Below are positions 7,417 to 15,131 of a stretch of 64,000 nucleotides of DNA, in pieces. The notes below the pieces were generated by a model. The model was not told the origin of the DNA. It searched no databases and worked only from the letters and a program-made list of their open reading frames with translations. Origin of the DNA: Paenibacillus wynnii (GTDB taxonomy: Bacteria > Bacillota > Bacilli > Paenibacillales > Paenibacillaceae); assembly GCF_000757885.1 (NCBI RefSeq), contig NZ_JQCR01000002.1, forward strand, positions 372,001-436,000. Reading direction: 5' to 3'. The position numbers and the translations under genes were made by a program. Each line of letters opens with the position of its first letter. Within the stretch, counting starts at the first letter, position 1.

Positions 7417-9066
7417 GTGGTTTGGACACAGAACAGTAATCCTTTGAACTATTTATGGCTATCCTCTGTAGTAGCCATGTTGCCTTTAGCTTTCTTTACT
7501 TGGGCTCTGATCGTCAAGAAGTTTCCTTCCTGGAAAGCAGGGCTTTATACGTTGTTTATCGTTATTGCCTTGGCATTAGCGGTTAATGGAATGCCTGCCT
7601 CAAAGGTGGTTATGGCTTCCGCAAGCGGCGCGATTTACGGACTTTTTCCAATCATGTGGATCGTGCTGCCTTCAGTCTTTTTGTATAAATTAACCGTCGC
7701 TTCCGGGCAGTTTAATACGATTAGGCACTCGATATCCTTACTGACAGAGGACCCGAGGCTTCAGGCACTGCTAGTTGCTTTCGCCTTCGGTAGTTTTCTT
7801 GAAGGAGCAGCAGGATTTGGGACTCCAGTGGCTATAGGTGCCTCCATATTGGTGGGCCTTGGCTTTCGTCCCCTCCAAGCGGCGATAGCTTGTCTGATTG
7901 CTAATGTAGCATCCGTTGCCTATGGCGGCTTAGGTGTACCTGTCATAGCACTAGAAGGCACGACAGGTATTTCCGCAACAACTATTGCGGGAACTATAGC
8001 TTGGCTGCTGCCCGTTGTTTCACTGGTTGTCCCTTATTATATGGTCGTTCTACTCTCAGGTTTCAAAAAAGCTAATGAAATCTTGCCTGCCATCCTGGTG
8101 GTAACACTATCCTACACCGCCACACAGACTTTAACGGCAATGTATATGGGACCTCAGCTTCCCGATATTCTGGCAGCATTTGCTGCTGCAATCTGCTTGA
8201 CGATCTTTATACGACTGAACAGAAAGAGCTCCCGATATGCTTCTCTATATGGGGTTGAGAGTGCTGCCTCTGTGGAAGACTTAGCAGACCGTCCGTCGGC
8301 TCCGCAGATTATAAAAGCGTGGTCTCCCTATCTGCTGATGACATTTTTCGTCTTAATTTGGGGTATACCGACTATTAAGGAAGCACTTATTGGTGCTTAT
8401 TCGGGTACAAACCCATTACTGAATGCACTGAATACAGTTGGGGCATTTTTCAGCTTCAAAATTCACGTACCCTTCTTGCACGAGCAAATCATGAGCCAAG
8501 GCAAGCTATTACCGATTTGGTGGAAATTGGAGCTTCTCGGAGCGGGTGGAACGGCAATTCTTTTAACGGCTTTACTAACCAAGTGGATCTTTGGCATGTC
8601 CTGGATGATGTGGTTGAAAACCGGCCGTCAGACCCTCTACGAGCTGCGATATACCATTTTGGCTATTGTAACGATCAGCGCTTTTTCCTATTTGGCCAAT
8701 TATTCAGGTATGATCCATTCCATCGGCAGTTTGTTAGCACAAAGCAGAGAATTCTTTCCAGCGGTATCTCCTCTTATCGGCTGGGTCGGAGTGTTTATAA
8801 CCGGATCGGATACATCCGCCAATGTCCTGTTTGGCCAGCTTCAGGCGATCACCGCTACAGGAGTGGGCATGGATCCTTCCCTTGCATTAGCGGCCAATAC
8901 CGTTGGAGGAGGAACAGCTAAAATGCTTTCTCCCCAATCCATTGCTCTTGCAGTTGCGGCTGTCGGGCTTAGCGGGAAGGAGTCGGAACTGCTGAAGAAA
9001 GCTTTTAAACACAGTCTGTTCCTGCTCGCTTTGGTTTCAGTATTAACTTGGGTGTATTCATGGTAA
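7417..9066 (+). CDS. LctP-family permease (L-lactate permease-like)
   Basis: About 549 residues with 12 or more hydrophobic segments. Family signatures include FGSFLEGAAGFGTPVAIGA and the later GSDTSANVLFGQLQ and NTVGGGTAKMLSPQSIA. LctP proteins are proton-coupled transporters of lactate, glycolate and similar hydroxy acids. The GTG at 7417 is preferred because AGAGAGGA lies ten bases upstream and family members begin just before W-T-Q; the frame also contains an ATG at 7393 and a TTG at 7381 without good ribosome binding sites. It is followed by an alpha-galactosidase gene on the same strand and diverges from an AraC regulator. The pairing suggests import of an acid, perhaps a sugar acid, rather than plain lactate metabolism, but this is inference. 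Confidence 0.9.
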   Translation: MVWTQNSNPLNYLWLSSVVAMLPLAFFTWALIVKKFPSWKAGLYTLFIVIALALAVNGMPASKVVMASASGAIYGLFPIMWIVLPSVFLYKLTVASGQFNTIRHSISLLTEDPRLQALLVAFAFGSFLEGAAGFGTPVAIGASILVGLGFRPLQAAIACLIANVASVAYGGLGVPVIALEGTTGISATTIAGTIAWLLPVVSLVVPYYMVVLLSGFKKANEILPAILVVTLSYTATQTLTAMYMGPQLPDILAAFAAAICLTIFIRLNRKSSRYASLYGVESAASVEDLADRPSAPQIIKAWSPYLLMTFFVLIWGIPTIKEALIGAYSGTNPLLNALNTVGAFFSFKIHVPFLHEQIMSQGKLLPIWWKLELLGAGGTAILLTALLTKWIFGMSWMMWLKTGRQTLYELRYTILAIVTISAFSYLANYSGMIHSIGSLLAQSREFFPAVSPLIGWVGVFITGSDTSANVLFGQLQAITATGVGMDPSLALAANTVGGGTAKMLSPQSIALAVAAVGLSGKESELLKKAFKHSLFLLALVSVLTWVYSW

Positions 9067-9151
9067 TGAACAACCTGCAAAAAACTCTTATTGCAGGAAA
9101 GCTAGCACAACTCTAGGATGATAAAAGGGTCTATTAAATAAGGAGTTGATT

Positions 9152-11227
9152 GTGATCAATAAGTTTAATGCTAGCTTTGAAGATTGTTATGTTGTGTTGG
9201 AAGGCCAGTATCTGAAAATAGGAAACCAATCCCTCGAAAGAGTCTGGAATATCACGGAAGGTATTCCCACCGTGGTTTCTCTGAAAAATAAGGTAACGAA
9301 CAAAGAATGGCTGACAACAGAGGATACCCACGATTGGTTATCAAATGTTAATCAGAAATATGCATTCTTTAACTCTTCCTTTATCAATGGGGACAAGCTA
9401 AGCCTAAGTGTTGAAGCCGATACAGATGATGATTGTGGTGTTGCGAAGAAACATCTTAAAGTACAGGTAAGTATTGAATATTCCGAATGCATAATTAAAT
9501 GGATACACATAGTTTATCCAGGATCACCGATATTAAGATCATTTATTAACGTAACGCTCAAGGAGGGTGTAATCCTACCTGAACGCATAGAGCAAACAGA
9601 GGACGTCCCGGCTCAAAGAGCGTATTTTAAAGAGCTTACCGATGATTATCAGGACAGTTATCCCTTGGAGCCTAATCACTGTGGTTGGAAAAGTGTTGAA
9701 TTTATTGATGTGACGGACGACTTTGACAACTTGGTGTTTACCAAGGAAGGACTCTTTAACAGACGAGAGCATAGATTTGTTCAAGGAAACCTGTTGGTTG
9801 TACATGACCACTTGTCTAAAGAGGGGTTGACCTTAATAAAGGAAGGGCCTACTCCGCATGATTATCTCGGGGATGTTGATAGTGATTATTTCATCAAAGG
9901 AATGAATGTATTTACTACAGGCTGGGGTTTTGGTGAGAACGACTTGAATACACACCAAACACTTACCTCTTATGGCAGCACCGTTTTATTGTGGAGTGGG
10001 AATGAGGAAGATGCTCTGTCTGCTCTTAATGAATACCATAATGCAATTCATATCTTTAATCCTGAGAAGGACGCTTTCATCATGTCCAATACTTGGGGTG
10101 ATCAATCTTCTGACGGGAGACTCAGTGAGGAATTCCTGCTGGATGAACTTGAGGTGGCTGCAAGAACGGGAGTTACCTTTTATCAGATCGATGACGGGTG
10201 GCAAAATGGTACAACTGCTAATTCAGTTCTTCCAGGCGGGGCATGGGGCAAAGGATATTATAAGCATAATCCTGATTTCTGGACGGTCAATAACAAGAGA
10301 TTCCCCAATGGACTCGAGCCGATCATCGCTTCCGCTAAGGAAAAAGGAATTAAAATGGGATTGTGGTTCTCTCCAGACTCTATCAATGACTTCGAAAATC
10401 GGGAAAAAGATAGCAGTGTATTGATTGATCTTCACAATAAATACGGTATCGCTGCTTTTAAAATGGACGGTATTGAATTCACATCCAAAGCAGGCGAGGA
10501 GAATCTTACTAAGCTGCTAAGAAGAGTAATCCACTTTACCGATAGCAAAGTATTCTTCAATATGGACGTGACGGCCGGCATTAGAAGCGGTTATTATGGA
10601 CAATTACAATATGGTTCTCTATTTCTTGAGAACAGGTTTACAGGTAAATTTGGCGAATGGCCTAACTACTTCCCTCACTGTACTTTGAGAAATATCTGGA
10701 TGTTGTCACGTTATTATCCTTCTTATCGCTTACAAGCCGAATTCCTAAATGTAAAAAGAAATGTCGAGCTGTATCAAGGGGATGTATTAGCTCCGTCCGC
10801 TTGCGGCATAGAATATTCTTTTGCCATTACTATGTTCGCCAACCCACTAGCTTGGATGGAACAGACCGGTTTGGATGAGGAGTCCATTCGTATTCTTGGG
10901 GAGATTATTCCTAAATACAAAGAATTTCAAAGCGATATACTGGGAGGCCATGTACTACCTATCGGTGATGAGCCCAATGGAACGACCTGGACGGGATTCC
11001 AATCGATTACCTCTGATAACGGCGGGTATTTATTAGTAGTCAAGGAATACAATACCAACCCTCAACACCGATATAAACTATGGAACCTCAGTGATAAGAC
11101 AATACATCTGGAGAGCATATTGGGATCCGGGGTGCAAGAAACGGTAAGTGTAGACAATGAAGGATATGCAACCTTCCAAATGGATGGAAAGTTTAAATAT
11201 GCGTTATATAAATATACGACCAGGTAG
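9152..11227 (+). CDS. Alpha-galactosidase-like glycosidase (GH36/clan GH-D)
   Basis: About 691 residues, the usual GH36 length. An N-terminal beta-sandwich of about 290 residues precedes a (beta/alpha)8 barrel. Barrel landmarks are FYQIDDGWQ (near 343-351), GIKMGLWFSP (near 399) and AAFKMDGIE, whose Asp (about 439) sits at the position of the clan GH-D nucleophile in K-x-D. A C-terminal beta domain follows. There is no signal peptide, so it should act in the cytoplasm on imported alpha-galactosides or relatives. The GTG at 9152 is chosen because AAGGAG lies six bases before it; the TTG at 9146 is too close. It lies 85 bases after the LctP-type permease, a likely operon; a short hairpin (9074-9097) sits between them. 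Confidence 0.85.
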   Translation: MINKFNASFEDCYVVLEGQYLKIGNQSLERVWNITEGIPTVVSLKNKVTNKEWLTTEDTHDWLSNVNQKYAFFNSSFINGDKLSLSVEADTDDDCGVAKKHLKVQVSIEYSECIIKWIHIVYPGSPILRSFINVTLKEGVILPERIEQTEDVPAQRAYFKELTDDYQDSYPLEPNHCGWKSVEFIDVTDDFDNLVFTKEGLFNRREHRFVQGNLLVVHDHLSKEGLTLIKEGPTPHDYLGDVDSDYFIKGMNVFTTGWGFGENDLNTHQTLTSYGSTVLLWSGNEEDALSALNEYHNAIHIFNPEKDAFIMSNTWGDQSSDGRLSEEFLLDELEVAARTGVTFYQIDDGWQNGTTANSVLPGGAWGKGYYKHNPDFWTVNNKRFPNGLEPIIASAKEKGIKMGLWFSPDSINDFENREKDSSVLIDLHNKYGIAAFKMDGIEFTSKAGEENLTKLLRRVIHFTDSKVFFNMDVTAGIRSGYYGQLQYGSLFLENRFTGKFGEWPNYFPHCTLRNIWMLSRYYPSYRLQAEFLNVKRNVELYQGDVLAPSACGIEYSFAITMFANPLAWMEQTGLDEESIRILGEIIPKYKEFQSDILGGHVLPIGDEPNGTTWTGFQSITSDNGGYLLVVKEYNTNPQHRYKLWNLSDKTIHLESILGSGVQETVSVDNEGYATFQMDGKFKYALYKYTTR

Positions 11228-11277
11228 TTTTTTGATAGACGGGGTATTAGTTACTCCAACATAATGGAGAAAAGGGG

Positions 11278-11324
11278 CTGTCCCATAAGTAGAATTACCT
11301 ACGAATGGGACAGTTCTTTTTTTT
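11278..11324 (+). terminator. Terminator of the alpha-galactosidase gene, built from the IS left end
   Basis: A nine-base perfect stem (11278-11286 with 11305-11313), extended by partial pairing, is followed by a long T-run (11314-11324). The left arm lies within the terminal inverted repeat of the insertion-sequence remnant. Confidence 0.85.
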
Positions 11325-11344
11325 GGAGTCAGATAGACGGTTGT

Positions 11345-11535
11345 GCTTGTGAGGACGCTCCGCGAACGGACCGTTGCTACAATCGCTGTTGTGTCCAGAT
11401 TTTATTTATTCCCCTTAGCGGTGAAAATCCGGACACAAAGGCGACCGCTACCGCTTTTCCGCAATCAGTCCGTCCTCTCCACTATTTTCAGCGGGAACCT
11501 TTCTAAAATCGTTTTTAAATATATAGCAAAAAGAA
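11345..11535. repeat. Structured intergenic repeat, copy 1
   Basis: This non-coding stretch shares its organisation with 42925-43110. Both have GCTGTTGT, a long stem pairing TTGTGTCC with GGACACAA here, a conserved A opposite C, then GATTTT with AAAATC, followed by CAAAGGCGACCGCTACCGCT and an AT-rich tail. The stem sequence differs between copies but pairing is kept. It lies inside the IS remnant. Confidence 0.6.
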
Positions 11536-11562
11536 ATCGCTTCCGTTCCCAGCGGATGATAG

Positions 11563-11709
11563 ATGTCCTCGAAACCGGCCTTACGTTACCGAAATCAGGC
11601 AAGGGAGCTATTGCGAAGCGAGGAAGGATATGCGCTTGCGGTTCGAAGAATGACAGAACCGGAAAGTGTGTTTGAGCAACTGAAGAACAACCGGGGATTC
11701 CACTTTTGA
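11563..11709 (+). pseudogene. Transposase C-terminal fragment (IS1182-like)
   Basis: Forty-eight sense codons from an ATG at 11563 to a TGA at 11709 encode the end of a DDE transposase (DDE_Tnp_1_6-type), with ARELLRSEEG and VFEQLKNNRGF. There is no catalytic core and no good ribosome binding site, so it is a relic. Confidence 0.7.
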
Positions 11710-11762
11710 GACAGCCCCTTTTGCTTTTTTTACGCTATCTTCTGTTCAAATATCATGCAAAA

Positions 11763-12896
11763 TCACTTCATCAACCACTTCCGAATTAACAACTCGGATG
11801 CCCCTTTATAGAATAGATCATGCACCCCGGAACTTAAATTAATAGGGATGTCTCTATATCGTTGAAGCAGAACTCGTTTTTGAGTTTCTTGATGAACGAA
11901 TGGTAATACCTCTCTAAGTATCTCTTCCTTCTCTCCACCAATAAATACAGCCTGCGGATCCATTAGATTAACCAGTATAGATACTACCTTCCCTAGCGAG
12001 CTCCCAATAACTTCCGCCGGGTTTTCCTGATTCATAAGCTCCCGTTCAATCCCCGAGTTGGAGAGAACCCCCTCTACACAACCCGAATTCCCACAATAAC
12101 ATTCATAATCTGAATGACCGAGCGGGATATGAGCAATCTCTCCAGCAAAACCTCTAACCCCATGGAAGATGGACCCGGAATGAGACAAGATCCCAAGCCC
12201 TAAGCCCTCTCCAATGTATAAAAACAAGACGTTATCGTACCTTTGGCTCTCGCCTTGCATCGATACAGCTAGCGCAGCTAGGTTGGCATCATTCTCTATA
12301 TATACGGGTAAATTAATCTGATTGCTGATTACCGTTGCAAGATTGTAGTTATCCAGAATAGGAAGAGTGCTATTAACCACGCCTCCAGTTTGTTTATCAT
12401 ACAAACCCGGTATCACTAATGTAGCACCCAGTAGTTGTTCGTGATTGATCTCAGCTTGTTGAAGTAGTTCATGAAATCCCTTCACACAAACAGATACTAA
12501 ATCCTGTATGTTACTATGGCTCAGATAAGAAATTCTTTCTTCTATTAGAGGCTTGTTGTGTAAATCAATGAGCAACAGCCTCACTTCGTTCTTATACGTG
12601 AAATCAATACAAAAGCTAATTCGAGCATTCACATTAAGAGCTAGGAGTTCGGATGGGCGTCCACCGGATTGTGCACTTTTCAACCCGGTGATGAAAATAT
12701 TCTCATCTATTAATTCGTTACATAAATTTGAAGCTGTAGCAAAGCTTAGGTTTAGTTCTTTAGCAATTTCAGCCTTCGAAATAATCTCTCGGGAGCGAAG
12801 AAGATCAACGATTCTCATTTTGTTAAAAAGCCTTAATTCCCTAGTATTACTCACTTCTCTACGATTAGTTACACTTTGTGAGGTAGTTCTTGGCAT
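11763..12896 (-). CDS. ROK-family transcriptional repressor
   Basis: A 377-residue ROK protein with an N-terminal winged helix (about residues 25-70, KAEIAKELNLSFATASNLCN) and a sugar-kinase-like ROK domain. The domain shows the acidic ENDANLAAL segment, the GLGLGI glycine motif and the zinc-binding motif GHSDYECYCGNSGCVE. This layout matches XylR/NagC/Mlc-type repressors released by a sugar or sugar phosphate. It is the last gene of the cluster running from the lipoprotein at 21161 and probably senses that cluster's substrate. A 20-bp perfect palindrome immediately upstream (12913-12932) is the likely operator. Confidence 0.92.
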   Translation of the reverse strand: MPRTTSQSVTNRREVSNTRELRLFNKMRIVDLLRSREIISKAEIAKELNLSFATASNLCNELIDENIFITGLKSAQSGGRPSELLALNVNARISFCIDFTYKNEVRLLLIDLHNKPLIEERISYLSHSNIQDLVSVCVKGFHELLQQAEINHEQLLGATLVIPGLYDKQTGGVVNSTLPILDNYNLATVISNQINLPVYIENDANLAALAVSMQGESQRYDNVLFLYIGEGLGLGILSHSGSIFHGVRGFAGEIAHIPLGHSDYECYCGNSGCVEGVLSNSGIERELMNQENPAEVIGSSLGKVVSILVNLMDPQAVFIGGEKEEILREVLPFVHQETQKRVLLQRYRDIPINLSSGVHDLFYKGASELLIRKWLMK

Positions 12897-12912
12897 CCCT
12901 TGCAGCTCCTAC

Positions 12913-12932
12913 TAAAGCAAAATTTTGCTTTA
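12913..12932. promoter_or_regulatory. 20-bp perfect palindrome, probable ROK operator
   Basis: TAAAGCAAAATTTTGCTTTA is a perfect palindrome starting 17 bases upstream of the ROK start codon. AT-rich palindromes of this type are used by XylR/NagC-type ROK proteins. Its position suggests autoregulation. Confidence 0.7.
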
Positions 12933-12989
12933 TTGAATTTGTTATTATAAGTAATATAACAAATCCGGGTTATTCTGTCTAAGGATTGA

Positions 12990-13934
12990 TTAGTTATTTA
13001 ATAATTCATTAATATCGTTCCACTGAACATGAAAACCTGTATCACGTGAGATCACAGTTGCCGCTACTGCATTCCCCAGTCCAACACATTTAGGTATTTC
13101 CCAACCCATGGATAACCCATAAATGAAGCCTGCATTATAAGAGTCACCAGCGCCTACGGTATCTCTTACCTGGACTTTATATCCCTTTGTATCTACATTC
13201 CTATCTGTATCTTTATAAATGCTACCACCGCCACCTCTTTTGACGACTATCCCCTTTCTACATAAGGCTGCTAAAATATCTAATGCTTTATTAGGATCAT
13301 CTTCATTTGTAATGGCACTTGCTTCAATCTCATTTGGGAGAAAATAGTCTACAAAAGGTAATAAATTTGTGATATCATCTCTCGTTTTCTGATCCCATCC
13401 ATGTATCGGCCATCCGGTATCGAATAAGGTTATCATTCCAAGTTCAGTTGCTTTCTTAAATATCTTCCTGGCATCAATATTAGGGGATAGAAGAAAGTAT
13501 CCAGTGAGTAAAATGAATTTGCAATTCTGGGCATTTGATAAATACTGAATGACTTCCTCGCAGGTCGTCTCAAACATTGAGCCCGGATAAGTCACAAAGA
13601 GCCTTTCACCGTCACTGCGATTCAAGGATAGCGACATACCCGTTCCTTTTTCACCTGTTTTTAAGCCATCTACATTTACTCCAGCTTTCCGGAGAGTTTC
13701 CTTTAACTCTTGGCCACGCTGATCATTACCAAGGGTGGAGACCATATGCGTCTCCATTCCTAAAGATGCCAGAACGAGTGCTGAATTCGCTGCACAGCCT
13801 CCAAGTCTTTCTTCATATGATTCTACGGTTGTCTCTGTGCCCCACTCGGGAATCCTATCGATTGATTTCATTAATACGTCTATGTTGGCATTGCCAACAA
13901 TACAAACGCCTTCACCTTTATCATTAATGGACAT
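12990..13934 (-). CDS. PfkB-family carbohydrate kinase
   Basis: A 314-residue ribokinase-type kinase. The N-terminal signature GGCAANSA (residues 45-52) and the C-terminal DTVGAGDSYNAGF with catalytic Asp264 in GAGD are intact. Such kinases phosphorylate free sugars, ketose adducts or nucleosides with ATP. It lies 41 bases downstream of a SIS-domain gene, a pairing like FrlD/FrlB of fructosamine catabolism, where the kinase makes a 6-phosphate that the SIS protein cleaves or isomerises. The alpha-mannosidase upstream suggests the sugar comes from a mannoside. The exact substrate cannot be assigned from sequence. Confidence 0.92.
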   Translation of the reverse strand: MSINDKGEGVCIVGNANIDVLMKSIDRIPEWGTETTVESYEERLGGCAANSALVLASLGMETHMVSTLGNDQRGQELKETLRKAGVNVDGLKTGEKGTGMSLSLNRSDGERLFVTYPGSMFETTCEEVIQYLSNAQNCKFILLTGYFLLSPNIDARKIFKKATELGMITLFDTGWPIHGWDQKTRDDITNLLPFVDYFLPNEIEASAITNEDDPNKALDILAALCRKGIVVKRGGGGSIYKDTDRNVDTKGYKVQVRDTVGAGDSYNAGFIYGLSMGWEIPKCVGLGNAVAATVISRDTGFHVQWNDINELLNN

Positions 13935-13975
13935 AGAATCCCCTCTCCATCATTGCTTATCTTGCACAACATTCC

Positions 13976-15040
13976 TTATTCTTTATGAGTCACTTTCGTA
14001 ATCCACTTGAACCCGCTTATCCCAAATCGCTCGGCTAAGGAATTTGCTGCCATTTGCACAGGATATATATCAACTAAAGTTGAGAAATACTCATCTAACT
14101 TCACTTGCGCTCCCCGACTCCTTACATATCCAGCATCGTGGGCAATTCTAGCAATCCCTTCCTCAATTACAATGACCTTAGCCCCACAATTAACCAACTC
14201 TTCTACAAAAGAATGAGCAAATTCACTTGTTGCGCCCTGTGATGCAAACACAAATATCAACGTTTCATCGGTCACTGTCTCCAGAGGTCCGTGTCGAAAT
14301 TGGGCTGCTTCCATACATTCTGCCGGAACCTTTACCAACTCTTTAAAGGTCAGGGCTCCCTGTAAGGCCGAAGCTACAGCAGGCCCCCTGCCAATCAGAT
14401 ATACAGCATTTGCTGCTTGAACCCATTCTGTGACTTGGCCCCAATCGATAGAGGCTAAATTCGTATCTAATTCACTGATTTTACTTGAAGCGGCCTGAAT
14501 AGAGGCAATGGCAAGGTCGGGACTCAGCCCCGCTAATGAACCACATAACAACAACGTGACAGCAAGGGCTGCAGTATAAGTCTTACTTGAGGTTGTAGAC
14601 TCATCACCAGCAAATAGAGGAAATACTAGACTTGACCCTCTAGCTAATGTACTCGCAGGATCATTTGTAATTCCTATAACTTCGACTGTAGGGGGAAGCT
14701 GCTGTAATATTTCTTTAATTTCTATACTTTCTCCAGACTGCGATATAAGAACCAGCAGAGATTGATCTAGCATCGTCTTCATTCCATAGTGAAGCAATTC
14801 TGAGGCTTCCACATAAATCGCTTGAATGCCAAGTGACCATAAATAGTTACCTGCTAGTCTAGAGGCTGCATATGAACTTCCCATTCCGCTAAAAATCACC
14901 CGACCTGCATAACGTTCGGCAAGATTTTTGCTTGATCTTAGCAACTCTCTGCCCTCCTCCGTTGAATAATAGGAAGCCACTTGTTGTAATACATAAGGTT
15001 GCTCTAACATATCATCGCTAAATTTTCTCAAATTCCTCAT
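13976..15040 (-). CDS. SIS-domain sugar isomerase/deglycase (GlmS-C/FrlB/AgaS-like)
   Basis: A 354-residue protein with two SIS domains and no glutaminase domain. Sugar-phosphate-binding serine motifs are visible at FSGMGSSYAASRLAG (near residue 50) and LVLISQSGESIEIKEIL (near 100). A second domain has LIGRGPAVASALQGALTFKEL and the QFRHGPLETV motif. Relatives isomerise or deglycosylate amino-sugar or fructosamine 6-phosphates. Its partner is the PfkB kinase immediately downstream. A 91-base gap separates it from the alpha-mannosidase. Deglycase is a plausible role; isomerase or deaminase remain possible. Confidence 0.88.
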   Translation of the reverse strand: MRNLRKFSDDMLEQPYVLQQVASYYSTEEGRELLRSSKNLAERYAGRVIFSGMGSSYAASRLAGNYLWSLGIQAIYVEASELLHYGMKTMLDQSLLVLISQSGESIEIKEILQQLPPTVEVIGITNDPASTLARGSSLVFPLFAGDESTTSSKTYTAALAVTLLLCGSLAGLSPDLAIASIQAASSKISELDTNLASIDWGQVTEWVQAANAVYLIGRGPAVASALQGALTFKELVKVPAECMEAAQFRHGPLETVTDETLIFVFASQGATSEFAHSFVEELVNCGAKVIVIEEGIARIAHDAGYVRSRGAQVKLDEYFSTLVDIYPVQMAANSLAERFGISGFKWITKVTHKE

Positions 15041-15131
15041 CCCTTCTTTAATTATTGTCGACTTACTATAAGTATTATAATATCATTCCGAGCCAAGACC
15101 AGCTATAACACCGGTCACTACTTGAAAATAA

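Larger units (their letters stand above)
11270..11722 (+). mobile_element. Decayed IS1182-like insertion sequence remnant
   Basis: Perfect 13-bp terminal inverted repeats (AAAAGGGGCTGTC at 11270-11282 and its complement at 11710-11722) extend to about 20 of 23 matching bases. At the right end, codons 11563-11709 encode the end of a DDE transposase: key pieces are QARELLRSEEG, and VFEQLKNNRGF just before the stop. The last part of a normal IS1182-type transposase after NRGF is missing, as is almost everything upstream. The interior instead carries a structured intergenic repeat (11345-11535). No target-site duplication is visible. The left end doubles as the terminator of the alpha-galactosidase gene. 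Confidence 0.75.

Noticed and set aside
9074..9097. Seven-base hairpin between the LctP and alpha-galactosidase genes as a terminator
   Set aside because: No T-run follows on the plus strand; it is at most an mRNA stem.
9972..10424. A 150-codon plus-strand frame inside the alpha-galactosidase gene
   Set aside because: It lies wholly within the GH36-like gene in another frame, with no homology or ribosome binding site.
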